Assembly: GCA_027886175.1 (NCBI GenBank)
Contig: JAJNNQ010000026.1
Span: 23,578,001 to 23,642,000, forward strand
Direction of reading: 5' to 3'
Length of the DNA: 64,000 bases
DNA from: Phylloscopus collybita
Taxonomy: Eukaryota > Chordata > Aves > Passeriformes > Phylloscopidae
Shown: piece by piece, positions 1-11,255 of the stretch
Position numbering within the stretch: the first letter of the stretch is position 1
Layout: each line of letters begins with the position of its first letter
Position numbers and translations under genes: made by a program
The notes under the pieces: model-generated
Seen by the model: only the letters and a program-made list of their open reading frames with translations
Database searches by the model: none
Told to the model about the DNA's origin: nothing

Positions 1-3000
1 ACTGATGTTTGAGCACAGTCTACTTTAAAAAAATACTTGAAAGCTTTTATTTTCTATTATCTTATTGCTAAAGGAAAAATATTCTAAAAATGGCAAATAC
101 TGTATTTTCTTATGAAGCTTCAAGGTCAATAACTCTCCTTTTTACCAAGAAAACATCTGTTTTCATGAGTTTGAGCCTTAAAATGGATGGCTTCAGCTTT
201 TGTTCTGGTTGAAGCTGGCAAAAAAATGTGCTCAATCCCTAGAAATAAATATCAGTTTGACCTAGTAATGGCCATAGGGATCTTAGAGACCAGAAATCCA
301 CACTGTAAAAATACATAATATAATTTAGGAGCTCAAATCTCACTGAGAGTGGCCTTAAAATCCCACATCCTTTAGAGGTTTTGAAAATTTTTTATTACCC
401 AACCAGTATTAAACAGTGTTTACTGAATGCTTGGCCATTTAATAGGCATCATGAGATTGTACAGGAACAGGATGACCTGGGACTGAAGGACAGCCCTGCT
501 CATACTCTGTCCCCCTGGGAATGAATCATAGTAGGAAAAGCCATTTTCCTAAATATCCCTTAGTTATTGTGGTTTTATATTTTCTTCTGTGTGTCTCTCT
601 ATTTCACAGGATATAAATGAATGCGTTATATAACTTTTTTTTTTTTTTCCTTTCATCTTCTTGGTTTGTGCTTTTATTGCAGCCATATCAACTTCTAAAC
701 ACCTGTTCCTGTTTTAACTCAGTCTTAATCTCTTGCCAAAAGCTGAACTCTGGTAGGAATGCAGTAGTCCCAATAAGGTGTTAAAAATAAAATAGTAGTT
801 GATACTTAAATACCCATTTATATACACAAACAAATTAATCCTCACACCTCATGCAGGGAGGTATTTATTCTCATTCCAGTTTTAACTGCCAGGAAGCAAA
901 GAAAGAATTTAAGCAGCTAATTTTTCAAACTTGCTTTTTTCCCATAAAGTTTTCAAAAGATAATCTAATGAAGACATGTGTTCAACCTATCTAGTTTCAA
1001 AGTGTTACATAACAGTGCCACATTCTCCTTTATTCTCTTCTACTCATTTCTTTAGAGTTGTGGTAGATTTGACTGTTCGGATTGCATGTAAAAATAAAGA
1101 TTGTGTGTAAATGTGAGCATATAACCAAGTACCTCCAAATAAATTATATCATTTATTTCTGTTCTCTAATGCATCCATTCTATGTCATGCTCCTTCTGCC
1201 CCCTCCTAATCTTACTGGTATTTCAAATCATATGTCAGATAGCATTTGGGTTTGGTATGTTGAAAAATGGGTATGCACACAGGAGATGGCCACATCAGAC
1301 ACTGTGTCAACATTGAGTATGTGACAAGATATCCCAGAGGTTTCAGCATGACATCACAGTGTGCTCTGCTCCTGTAGCATTTGCTAAGGGAGACTCTTAG
1401 ATACCCAGTCTACATCTGTGTACTGGTTTCTACGGCATAACTAACTATAAACATTGCAGGATATGAAGAGGGTAGACCATTTCTTGGCTTTCAGGGCTGG
1501 GTAGATTTTCCTTTTAGATAAAAACTGTAACAGTTTAGAGACAAAAGCAAAATTAAACTGCAGTTATACCCTCCAGGCCATCAGCAAGTGGAGCATTAAC
1601 CAAAGCGGTAGGCTTGTTTCCTAGTGGCCTCTTCGTTTGTAAAGCATCTTAGGGAGTAGTTTTTAATAAACCTTTTCCTGACAATCCATTTGAAGGCAGA
1701 GCTTGTGACCTCTGGTGCTGCTCTATAATTTCCCATGTCAGTTTTACCTGTCTATTGGATTTTCTAAGGCATTTCAGTGTAAGAGATGAGAAGGTTGTCT
1801 TATTATTGGCCTCAAACAGACTCTGAACAGGGGCCTAAATTTGGACAAAGAGAGAAAGACTGATTTTCATTAAATTAAAATTCAAAGATGCACTGACTTA
1901 CAACACTAATATCTAATGTCTCTGGTGTCTTTCCAGTGGTGAATCTTGGAGATAACTATATTGCTATTCCACTGGGAGTTAAGGAGACTGTGAGGGAAAC
2001 CCAGATAATTTCTTTGGTTGATGCTTGTGTGATAGCCTTGTTAATGCATCCCAATTAGATCTCTTTTATTTACTGCAAATGCTTGCCTACACTTCAGTTT
2101 GTAGCAAGATATACTGCTTTCTCCTCATTTCTTCTTAGGTTTCCTGTTCAGTTTCTCTTTCTTTTTAGCTTTCCGCCATGTTTCTTGTAAACCTGAAATC
2201 ATCTTAGCCTGCTGTTTTACTCCTATAAAGGGCAAGGGAGTTGAGGGGAGAAAAAAGACAAGAAACATAAGCAAGGAAAGGCATCTCCAGCCAGGCCCTG
2301 AAGGGGATTCTGGCTTCTAGATTTTACCTGCTGCTGCAGCTGGGAAACAAATAACTATTTTTGTAGTAATCTTGCTTTTCCTGGAGAAACTGTGAGCAAG
2401 ACTTTATCTCCTACTGCAGTACATCTGACACAGTACAGGCTGGAGGTAAATCCTGATGAAAGGTGTATTGTGTGGGTTTCAGGGAAAGGGATTGATTAGA
2501 GTCAGAAAAAAATGTTAGGGGTAGTGGTTAAAAATAGAAGAAAGATGATTTGAGTTACTGTGGGGAATGATTCAAAAATAGGAAATAACAGACAAAATGT
2601 TAGTTTATGGTGAAGGGATCATTTGAGCTAGAAAACGAAGCTGATAATAGAAGAATATATTATTCCTTTTTTTGTTTTGGATGATGTAGCACTTGAAAGT
2701 CACCTTTATGTTTAGAGTGTGCTTCAGTACTTCATGGTGAAAAGAAGAGGAAACTACACATTTGCCAGCTTAGAATCCAGCTGTGTTACTGTGTAGTAAA
2801 GACCTAAAACCAGTTCTTCTCTTTCACATATGTAAGCACTTAACTCTCTTTAAGACATAATAGGATTGAAATAGAGTGAGAGGGTATTTTGGTGAGGTAG
2901 GATGCTTCATAAATTTTGTTGCCAAGAATACCACCTGAGAGCATCTAACTGAGAGCAACAGCCATGCAAATGACCAGAATGTCACACATCTGAGTAAGCC

Positions 3001-6000
3001 AGCATCTAATCAATGACATACGTGCATAGTGTGCTGTGAAACACACTTGACATGCACCACACTTTATCAGCTTAATTTTGAGAGAGGAGATTCACTGTTA
3101 AAGAGAGGTTATGTGGCCACTTAGCTGGCACCATTTATTCTCACTGAAATTAAGTACAATTCACTTGCTTCATGGTCAACAAAATAAATCCATATATTTC
3201 TCTGTTTAGACCTTTGTTTTATAAGATGGCACACTATTCATAGTGCCTTGTTCAGGGCTTTTTTTTCATCTTCAGCTTCAATGCTAAAATACTATTAAAA
3301 GTGCAGCTGCTGGATGCTGCAGCAGCACAGGTGTGTCAATTCTTGCCCTTTCTGGGGAAGATACAGCAGTATGTTATTGATTCTGATCAGTTGAAACAGA
3401 TTCCCAAGAGTGCGGTGAAATCCAGTGGCATGAAAACTGCAAAAAAAGAGCAAAGGCTTAGAGTGACATGGCTTTCAGGGAATCGTGCAGGAGCAAGTCC
3501 TGCCGTGACAACAGACTGTGAGTGTGGAATGGCCCACTGGAGTGCAGGGCTTGGAAAGGGTGGCAGACCCGCCCTCCTCCAATTCAGCCTCATTACACAC
3601 CTTCCAGCAGGGCTGAGAAGCTTTTAGAAACTGCATCATATGTTTCAATTTGGGCTGCCAGGCATTCATTTCTTCACTTCTCTAGCTTTAGGATACAGCT
3701 AGTACGCAGTTAATTGACATAGCAGCTTGCAGTGCCTTGTTTTAGGTTAACCTGTGTTTCACAACTGCCCATGCATATGCGTGCTTAAACAAATGGTTTT
3801 CTGCAGCAGTTTAAAACCACCTGATGCAGAAACGTATGTGCTGCTCTGACTGCATGATTAGTTTTAAGTTTGGAGTGTGGTGATTACTACAGGAAAAACC
3901 AAACTTCATCTGGTGTTGACTAAGAAAATCCTAAATTCGATGGGGTTTTTTGCTCAGTTCACTTTGTATCAGTGATTACAATGCAACATTAGTACCCAGT
4001 TACACGACCTGTTACGGTTTACATTCAAGAAAGTATATGTAAGACTAGCAAAGGTAAATAATGCTGCTATTTCTGTGCCCGTCTTAATGATGGGTACCAC
4101 AAGAAGTAACATCTGCGATGGAAATAAAAATAGTACAGGCTAATGAGGAAGGCTTGGCAGAAAACAAAGTAAAGCCATGAAGTTTTGGGGCTTCTAGATG
4201 TAAAGAAACAAAAAGATTAATGGCCATCTCATCCTGAAAGAAAACAACCTCCAAAAAAACTACTTTTTTCACACAAAGAACTACTTGATCTAAAATTCTA
4301 AAGAATTGCTTGTCTTCATATCAACTAAAAACGTGCAGAGATTTGCTTTCTACTGTTTTTGAAATTGCCATTGGTTTTCTCTGTAAAACTTTGGCAAGTT
4401 TCAGCATGCAACTGTTAGCAATAGCAAAGTGATAGCTTGCAGTGCACATGCACAGCCTGGTACTTTGGAGGAATCTCTTGCTTTTTCTCATTTATCTCTG
4501 TCACATTTCAAATCTAGCTTCATTAAGAAATTAATACTTTAGGAAGGATTAGTTTGAAAGAATGCATGCTGATTTCTAGATGTGTTTATTTCTTAAATCT
4601 TGGAGGTACATTATCAGGTTGAGAAGTCATATTTAAAGAAGGAAGCCCCTGCTTTGGTTGAAAGTAATTCCACTAGAAATTGAATGAAAGTCATCTAATT
4701 CTCTTTCTGCTGGGTTGTTTTGGTTGTATTTAACATTTTCTCCAGCTTGTACAGAAGTGATTTGTCAGAGTGGTGATCTAATCAGTTTCTTCTTGCACTG
4801 AAGACTTGAAAGCCCACAGATGTACAGTGCCTTTCACATTGTACAGCAGAGGACTTACCTTTCCCCAGCTTTCTCTTCGAAGTTCTGGGGAATTGCACTC
4901 TTCAGATGATAGGTCTTCTGAATTCAGCCAGATTCTCCCCAGCTTTCATTGCCACCTCTTTTCCTCTACTTCTTCGATAGCATAGCACTGACCAAAATTA
5001 TGTTTTCCATAAGACCTTAAAGCTGTTTGAAGCAGATCCTCACTGAGATATGAAATTCCCTGCAGTTATATCTGCTAAAGAATGACCTTGACATCCTGTG
5101 GACTGCGTGAGGTAAGAGTCCTTCACAGAATGTCCCCTCCTCCATACCCAAATCTGAGCCCTATAGGGTTAGTGGGTCAGACTGCAAAGCCGCCATTCCG
5201 CATACCTTTGTTCTTCAACCCAATTTGCAGGGTTTTAGTTTGTCAGGATAGAATGGTTCCACAGTCTGCTTCTGTTGGCTTCATTATTGCCTTCATGACA
5301 TAGTCCTGTGCAGCACAGTGCTGCTGTGTTTAGCTGAGACGGTATTCTGGATGTGTTTTAGTTTCTGTCTCCTTTGGAACTTGAGCATAATAGTGATAGT
5401 CATGAACACTTTTAGATTGACTCTATACATTACTTTCGTTATTTAAACTTGGCTTGTACAACTGTATCTCTTCTGTCAATCTGTAGTATTGTAGTATTGT
5501 TTTAGCGACCTTTTCAAGGGACTCATACTCCTCTAGAGACATTTTTGTACAAAAATTTTTGTTTCTATAGTAAAATATTTAAGACATACCAACCTAGTGG
5601 TATGAAGTTATGGTGCTATGAGCACAGGCTAATATTTCCTTGGTTTTCTTAGACCAAAAATGCAAAGGAAGGGTAATCAGATAAAACACTTTTTCATGTT
5701 CTGGTGCATGCTCAAAATCAGACTTCTTCACTGCATGGCATTTTAAAGTATGTTGGAAAACTTACCCTGTGTGAGAGAACATGAAACAGTTATTGTTGAC
5801 ATGCTGTGTTAAGTGGCTGCCATTGATGGGCTGTGGAGGGGATATCAGAGCAGCCAAGTCTACTTACATGACCTCCATGCCGTAGGAGAAACAGGCACTG
5901 AGTGGCCCAAGTTTCAACTATCATCACGAAAGCCTGGAGTACAGAAGAAAAAGACCTAACCATCAGTGTAATAGAGCCCTTTGTCCACCCTTTGCTGCTG

Positions 6001-6087
6001 GAGTGTAGCCAGTGAGTTTGCGGGCTACCAGGTACCCCTATGGGGCGAGTAAATACTGTACTGTCAAGGTAGGCTCATCTCAGTGCT
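1..6087. other. Unique AT-rich noncoding DNA
   Basis: No gene is supported. Stop codons are frequent in all frames, and the few open frames of 60-110 codons have no recognisable motif or paired splice signals. The longest, at 3301-3627, begins at GTG and looks like chance. Small structures present are a 14-T run at 635-648 and a perfect 16-bp palindrome at 5541-5556. I see no CpG island, RNA gene or identifiable transposon in this stretch. Confidence 0.7.
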
Positions 6088-6135
6088 TGATGGATTCTAT
6101 CATCTTGGAGATCTTTTCCAACCGTAATGATTCTG
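6088..6135 (+). repeat. CR1 LINE 3' tail fragment
   Basis: About 48 bp match the avian CR1 3' terminus: a 'gattctatcatcttggagat' block, then 'cttttccaacc', then a terminal 'aatgattctgt'. In intact CR1 elements this is the last part of the 3' UTR, which the element's reverse transcriptase recognises. CR1 copies are usually 5'-truncated, so a piece this short is normal. It is diverged and presumably old. The call rests on remembered consensus; a repeat-library search would settle it. Confidence 0.65.
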
Positions 6136-8609
6136 TCTCTGTCTCCTCTCATTTTTCTAGTAGTGAACATGCTGCTTTACTCTCCAATTTTCTCTGAAAA
6201 TGCCTTTGCTCTGCCCAAAAGCCGCTTCAGAGATCTAGGGGTAATATGCAACAGCTTGGTAACATTCAAGTCTGAAATAGACAGCTGCTTTTTTATGGGT
6301 CTTTGGATTCAGTGGGAGCAAGTGTAAATATAGCAGTTAATGTTCTCTCACGTCTCTGCTCATCTAATGCCATCTGCTTTGTGTCCATTCATTCACACTG
6401 GTGCCAAAATGTATTTCTGGAACAGGGCATTTGTGCATCAGCAGACTTCATCCCAGATTGTTAGGTGAGAACAAATATATAAACTGTATGGTGTGGGTAG
6501 GCAGGTGAACTCTTAAGATTTGATGTGGCTATTTGTAATCAGCCATTGCCAGTAGTTGCTGATCCACAGGGTAATGGTAACAGTTATAAGTTGTCACTGC
6601 TTCTGATGGTAGTCAGGAATAGAAGGAGCACTGTTGCCTCTCTGGGAAAGGCCTTATTCCTTTGATTGCTCTGTCCCTTTTCAGCACCTATGGCAACACC
6701 AAACTTCTTGCAGTTTATCAGAAATCAAATATTTATAGAGCTGGGACCTAGACATGGTGCAGGTGCTTTAATCCTCCCACTCACTGATCTATCTTTATTT
6801 TACAGAGAAATGTGTCAGGCAGGGTTATGACTTTCTCTGTCTGTTTATGCACATTGTCCCTGTAGTGGTATTAGTGCATTATTAAATATGGGGATAAAGG
6901 ATATGTAGGTCCAGTTATATTCACACAAACATGTTTATATCATCTTCTCTGATTCTTTTTCCAAAGTGTATTCTATGTAGAAGTGTATTCTACGTACAGG
7001 GCATCTTGACTGCAATATAATTGCAACCACACAAGCAGTTGTACTAGCTGTAGTTATTGAGGCTTAAGCCATAATGCTTAGCACTAGCCATAACGTTTGT
7101 AGCAATACAAATCTGGATGTGAATTAGGCTGGTCTGAGGCTTTGAATATATGTTATCTTTCAAATCCAGCTGTACATGTGGAAAAAAAACCACTATTCTC
7201 AGCTTTTCACTCTCATTTCCACCAGAGATTTGTCTCTCCCCTGTGATCTGCCAGCAGAATTGTTTGTGCAAGCCCTCCCTTTCTTGTTTCTAGGATAAAC
7301 CCATTCATTTAGTGTAGACCAGAGGGAGAGGGCAGAGTTTGGTGTATCAGTTTGATTTAACCAGACGCTAGGAAAAGTTCTGAAGTGGTCTTTTGTGGGG
7401 AGAGGGGAATGTGTAACAGAGAGACACCGTGAGCCTGGAGATTAGTATCATCCAACACAGCTGGATCTAGGAGCAGAGGTCTGCCCACAGCTGTCCTTGT
7501 CTTTTTGGGAAGGTTATTCTCTTCCTGTGCACATGGATGGCATGGCATTGCTTGATTACCTGTCAGCCTTGAGCGGAAATAAATACAGCATTTGATGTTG
7601 ATTGTGGGCTGTAGCCTTGCTGGTGTGTAATCAACGTTTCCTCTGCAGTCGTTTCATCACGCCTGATTTCGCACTAGCACACGTGCAGGATTAAAGCTTG
7701 CGTATCTGTCTATGTACAGACTGTCTGTTGCAGTAGATATGATTTAAGATAGCCATGTAAGTTGTGTTCTTCTAAAACACAATGTAGCATTATAAACTGT
7801 GTGTGGTAGTGTTTAAAAATCGGTCTAATGTTCAAAGAAGACAACAGTAAAATGTCTTATATGTTAAAGCTTCAGGTTTGAGCTGGGTGGTGTTTTATAC
7901 TTTGTTGTGCAGTGGGAAAAAACCACAGCGGTCATATTTCAGGAAGCATCCAGAGATTTAATTTCTTCTGCTGAAACTGAGGCATTCATAACTATTTTCA
8001 ACCCACTATTTTCCTTTATGCAGAAGTAAATAGAAGTACAATTCCCTCTCTAAAATTGAAGAGAAATTCTGTATCTTCTGTAACATACTTTTGTTTAGCT
8101 CTTAGGAGAGACATAGGTATTAAAAATCCTTCATTGTCAGCTTTGAGAGACATACATAGGGATTTTTTTATGCACCACTCACTTGGACTCCTTAAAAGAG
8201 AAGAACATAAGAACAAAAAGCTTGTCTTACAATATCGGAATGCAACTTTTGATATATTATTTCCTGTTTTGTGGAAGTAAGGATCTGGCTCCTGTTCAGG
8301 TTCTTGCAGCTGATTCAAAGATTGAACTGCTTTTTCCTTGCTTAGCTGATTTGCAGATTGCATTTCTTTAAAATATGTTGTTTAGCTGCTTCTATCACGC
8401 TCCTGCTTCTCTTACAGCAGTCATCCACTCTGCCAGTTCACCTACTGTTAGCAAGAGATTTCTTTTTCACCAGCTTCTGCCATCTGGAACTACCTTCTTT
8501 TATCTCTAAGTTAGTTAGGTCTCCACAGTTTAAAAAATATTTCCTGAAGTTACAACTGTTTTTCTTTCACTTCATACTCCTCAGTGTTTGGACATATTTC
8601 ACTTGACCA
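6136..8609. other. Unique noncoding DNA
   Basis: No gene supported. There is a 17-bp near-perfect tandem duplication at 6964-6997 (two mismatches). The 115-codon minus-strand open frame at 8016-8363 has no recognisable domain and overlaps a plus-strand open frame of similar quality, as expected of chance frames. A short AT-rich segment surrounds each CR1 tail. Confidence 0.65.
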
Positions 8610-8682
8610 GGTTGCTCATGGCAAGTGGGATTTGAACTAGATAATCTTTATGGTCTCTTCCACCCCAAACCATTCTATGATT
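8610..8682 (+). repeat. CR1 LINE 3' tail fragment
   Basis: Roughly 73 bp resemble the CR1 3' end: 'ggcaagtgggatttgaacta' followed by 'gataatctttatggtctctt', then 'ccaccccaaaccattctatg' ending in 'att'. This is the usual progression to the ATTCTATGA terminal repeat, with only one tail unit kept. The plus orientation comes from the tail lying to the right. It is a 5'-truncated, non-autonomous copy with no coding capacity. Confidence 0.85.
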
Positions 8683-9319
8683 TTCCCGAGAAAGCCAAGA
8701 GAGCACATCTTCTAAAATTGGGCACCACTACCTGGATTTCTTAACTGGTCCTGACTCCAAGAGATTTTAACGAAGTTAATGCTGCTTTATTGTTTACTGA
8801 AAGAGTGATTTTGTGAAATATATCTATTGTTCATATGTCTGCTCTGATGTTCCCTCTGTATTGATATCTTTTAAAATGCTTGAAAACGTGAAGTTTATGT
8901 TTGTTCATTATCCAGAGGTCTTGGCAGCTTCTGGCCCTGTAGAAACTAATGGGATAGAGGGCTGAGATGCACTTGATACTCTGTGACAGAGTAAGATTAA
9001 ATCTTCAGAAATAATTGAGAGGAGAGGAAAAAACAATGTCTCCTGTCATAGAAGTGTAGATGGTAGAACCCATAAATTGTTCTTAAGGGTGGATTAATAC
9101 TGGCTATCCTGAGCGCTTTAAGAAGATGTGTTGAGGTAAGGTCAATAAAAAAACTGATTAGAGAATGGAGTTTTATTCTGAATTTAGTAATAAACCTTTG
9201 TAGATGAGATAACTGTTTGGCACATTATTTTGCTTTCAAAATGCCCTCATGGCAGTGAAATACTGGATGTACAGGCTTTGCTGAAAACATTGCTACTGAA
9301 GCTGGAAGAAGCTAGTAGT
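8683..9319. other. Unique noncoding DNA between CR1 tail and LTR
   Basis: AT-rich, no open frame of note, no recognisable repeat and no paired splice signals. It serves only as the left flank of the LTR that follows. Confidence 0.6.
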
Positions 9320-9934
9320 TGTTGTGCTGGTTTGGAAGCAAAACCAGTGAGACTCCAAGTCGGAAATACAATTTAATAGGAGAAAAGAGAAAAAAGGTAA
9401 AATAAATTAAAATAAATGCAATAATAGAACCTGACACCCTGTTGGTTAGGGTGGTGGTAGCAGTCCAGATGAAGTGGTCTTGTTGAAGCAGTGATCCCAT
9501 AGGAAGTTCTGGTAGCTCTTGTCCTCTGGGAATCCAGTGGGTAAAGGCTGCTGTGCTGTCCCAAGTCTCAGATTATATCCAGGTGGGAATGCTTGGCTCC
9601 TCCCCCTGGGGAGAGCATCTCACAATGGGCTGATACCATTCTATGAGTCATGTAATGGGTCCTTGATGGTCCATTAAACAGAGAGAGCTCCCAGAGGGAG
9701 TTACCTGTGAGTCATGGGCAGGGCATTGATGGCCCATTAACAGGAGAGAGCCCGGAGGGAGAGGCAAGGGAAACACTGTCCCACCTGGTTTCAACAGCTC
9801 ATGAAGATGGTTATAGAGTACATACTTTCGGCACATCTGACATTGTAACCTAGGACTGTTGTCTGTCTTAGAGAGAAAGTATCCTAATAGATGGAAAACT
9901 GGGGAAGAACCACATAGTCCCATTTTCCCAACCT
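9320..9934 (-). mobile_element. Solo ERV long terminal repeat, passerine-type, minus strand
   Basis: About 615 bp resemble a common passerine ERV LTR in reverse orientation. Landmarks on the plus strand are 'tgtgctggtttggaagc' at the left end, an A-rich block around 9380-9425, 'gattatatccaggtgggaat' near 9571, two versions of a 'gatggtcca/gatggccca ttaa' block near 9665 and 9730, and 'cccacctggtttcaacagct' near 9780. Read on the minus strand, an ATTAAA signal lies at 9372-9377. A 5-bp direct repeat, gtagt, sits at 9315-9319 and 9935-9939, fitting a target-site duplication of ERVL-like integration. The right terminus is not a clean CA, so the boundary is uncertain. There is no primer-binding site or polypurine tract beside it, hence solo LTR. 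Family assigned from memory. Confidence 0.8.
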
Positions 9935-10522
9935 GTAGTAATTAATTTATTATGTAGAACAAATAGTTTACTGCTGTTTAGATATCCAACTGCATCTACA
10001 CTAACAGTATAATAAAGGAATATTTTACATGCTTCATACTGAACTTTGGATGGATAAGGTAAAACTTCATAAGTGGTTTAGTTTCAGTTGATTTTATTCT
10101 GAAGTATTTTCATGGGTTGCAGGTGTTTTTTAAACAGCCTAATTTGCTTTTTTTTGCTGTTATGTCAGCTGTAGGGATGATCTAATGTGCTCTTTTCATT
10201 CACATTGGTAGTAAATATAAACAGACAATAATAAATTATTACTTTTGTTGCTTTTCAGTTTGTTGGGCAGTAGGAGAGCCTAGCAGTCTAGGGAAGCATT
10301 ATGTTGCAAATAACTCTCTCAAAGGAGAAGAAAAGTGGATTTCATGCATTATAAAATATAGCAAGTAGTCAAATTAAACAAATATATCCATTCTTCTGGC
10401 ACTTCAAAACTGTGTAGCAAAGGAGTCTGCAATCTCAGGTAGAAAAATCTGCTTAAAATTCTGAGTCTTATTAATTGAGATGGTTATTGTGCTTCTTGAT
10501 TTTTCTGTTTTTTTCCTTGCAG
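9935..10522. other. Unique noncoding DNA upstream of candidate exon
   Basis: AT-rich sequence with no repeat I recognise. It ends in a strong pyrimidine run (10501-10520) followed by AG, which is read as a possible splice acceptor for the next feature. Confidence 0.5.
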
Positions 10523-10632
10523 TGCAAGGACAAATCTCTCATATTGTTAAAGTCAGTGTGAGTTTTGTCTTTGATTTGACTGGTGCCAGGGTTTCATCCC
10601 TAGCCTGTTTAACTTATGACTCTTCCACAGAG
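10523..10632 (+). other. Candidate internal exon (unrecognised protein or transcript)
   Basis: A 110-bp segment has textbook splice signals on both sides. The acceptor tract is 'ttttctgtttttttccttgc' then AG at 10521-10522, and the donor is AG|GTAAGA at 10632/10633. Two of the three forward frames are closed by stops. The third, starting at 10525, is open for all 36 complete codons and ends exactly at the donor, reading QGQISHIVKVSVSFVFDLTG then ARVSSLACLTYDSSTE. The exon would therefore start two bases into a codon and end on a codon boundary. I do not recognise the peptide and see no partner exon with matching phase nearby. It could be an exon of a gene with large introns, an exon of a long noncoding RNA, or a chance pairing of splice-like sequences. 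Confidence 0.3.
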
Positions 10633-11021
10633 GTAAGATTTTATGTTTGCTCATAATTATGTATATGTCTCTATTCATCTGAGCAACTAAATCATGGGAA
10701 AGGTGACAAGAATACTGATTTTGCTTTCAATTTTTGTCTTTGAGGGTGGGAATCTTTGGCATAGTGGATAAATTTCCCTACATGATGAGTAGTCTCTGGC
10801 TTTTACAACACCCCTTGGTTGAGCTGACAGATATTTTGATGTAGCAGCTTACTGCTGGAAAATGCTGATGGAGCTAAAAAAACCCCACTCTATGGGAATG
10901 TGTCAGTGTGATGAGATTTTCATGGGAAAGCAGGCCAACTTCCACCCTGGCCAACTTCCACCTTCCAGCTGCTTGCTGGCAGGGTTTGCCTATAGACATT
11001 TCTGAAAATGGCTGTTCATTA
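10633..11021. other. Noncoding DNA with a 16-bp tandem duplication
   Basis: Holds a two-copy tandem repeat of 'ggccaacttccaccct' at 10933-10948 and 10949-10964, differing at one base. Otherwise unique. The duplication is the size expected of replication slippage. Confidence 0.6.
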
Positions 11022-11255
11022 AATCGTAGACTCATAGAATGGTTTGGGTTGGAGGAGACCTTAGAGATCATCTTGTTCTGACCTCCCACCACAGGCAGGG
11101 ACACCTCCCACTAACCCAGGTTGCTCAGAGCTCCATCCAGCCTGGCCTTGAACACTTCCAGTGATGGGGCATCCACAGCTTCTCTGGGCAACCTGTGCCA
11201 GTGCCTCACCATCCTTAAAATAAAAGATTTCTTCCTTATGTTTAATGTGAGACAT
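11022..11255 (-). repeat. CR1 LINE 3' end, minus strand
   Basis: About 234 bp are a clear avian CR1 3' end in reverse. It opens with two decayed copies of the tail unit (aatcgtaga, tcatagaat). It continues through 'ggtttgggttggaggagacc' and the 'gatcatcttgttctgacctc' block to 'cagcctggccttgaacactt', 'gatggggcatccacagcttc' and 'cagtgcctcaccatcctta'. It fades near 'tttcttccttatgtttaa'. This is the C-terminal coding end plus 3' UTR of a 5'-truncated copy and has no autonomous function. Open frames crossing it on either strand are shadows of the repeat. Confidence 0.95.

Noticed and set aside
3301..3627. 108-codon plus-strand frame beginning at GTG
   Set aside because: No ATG start, no splice partners and no recognised motif.
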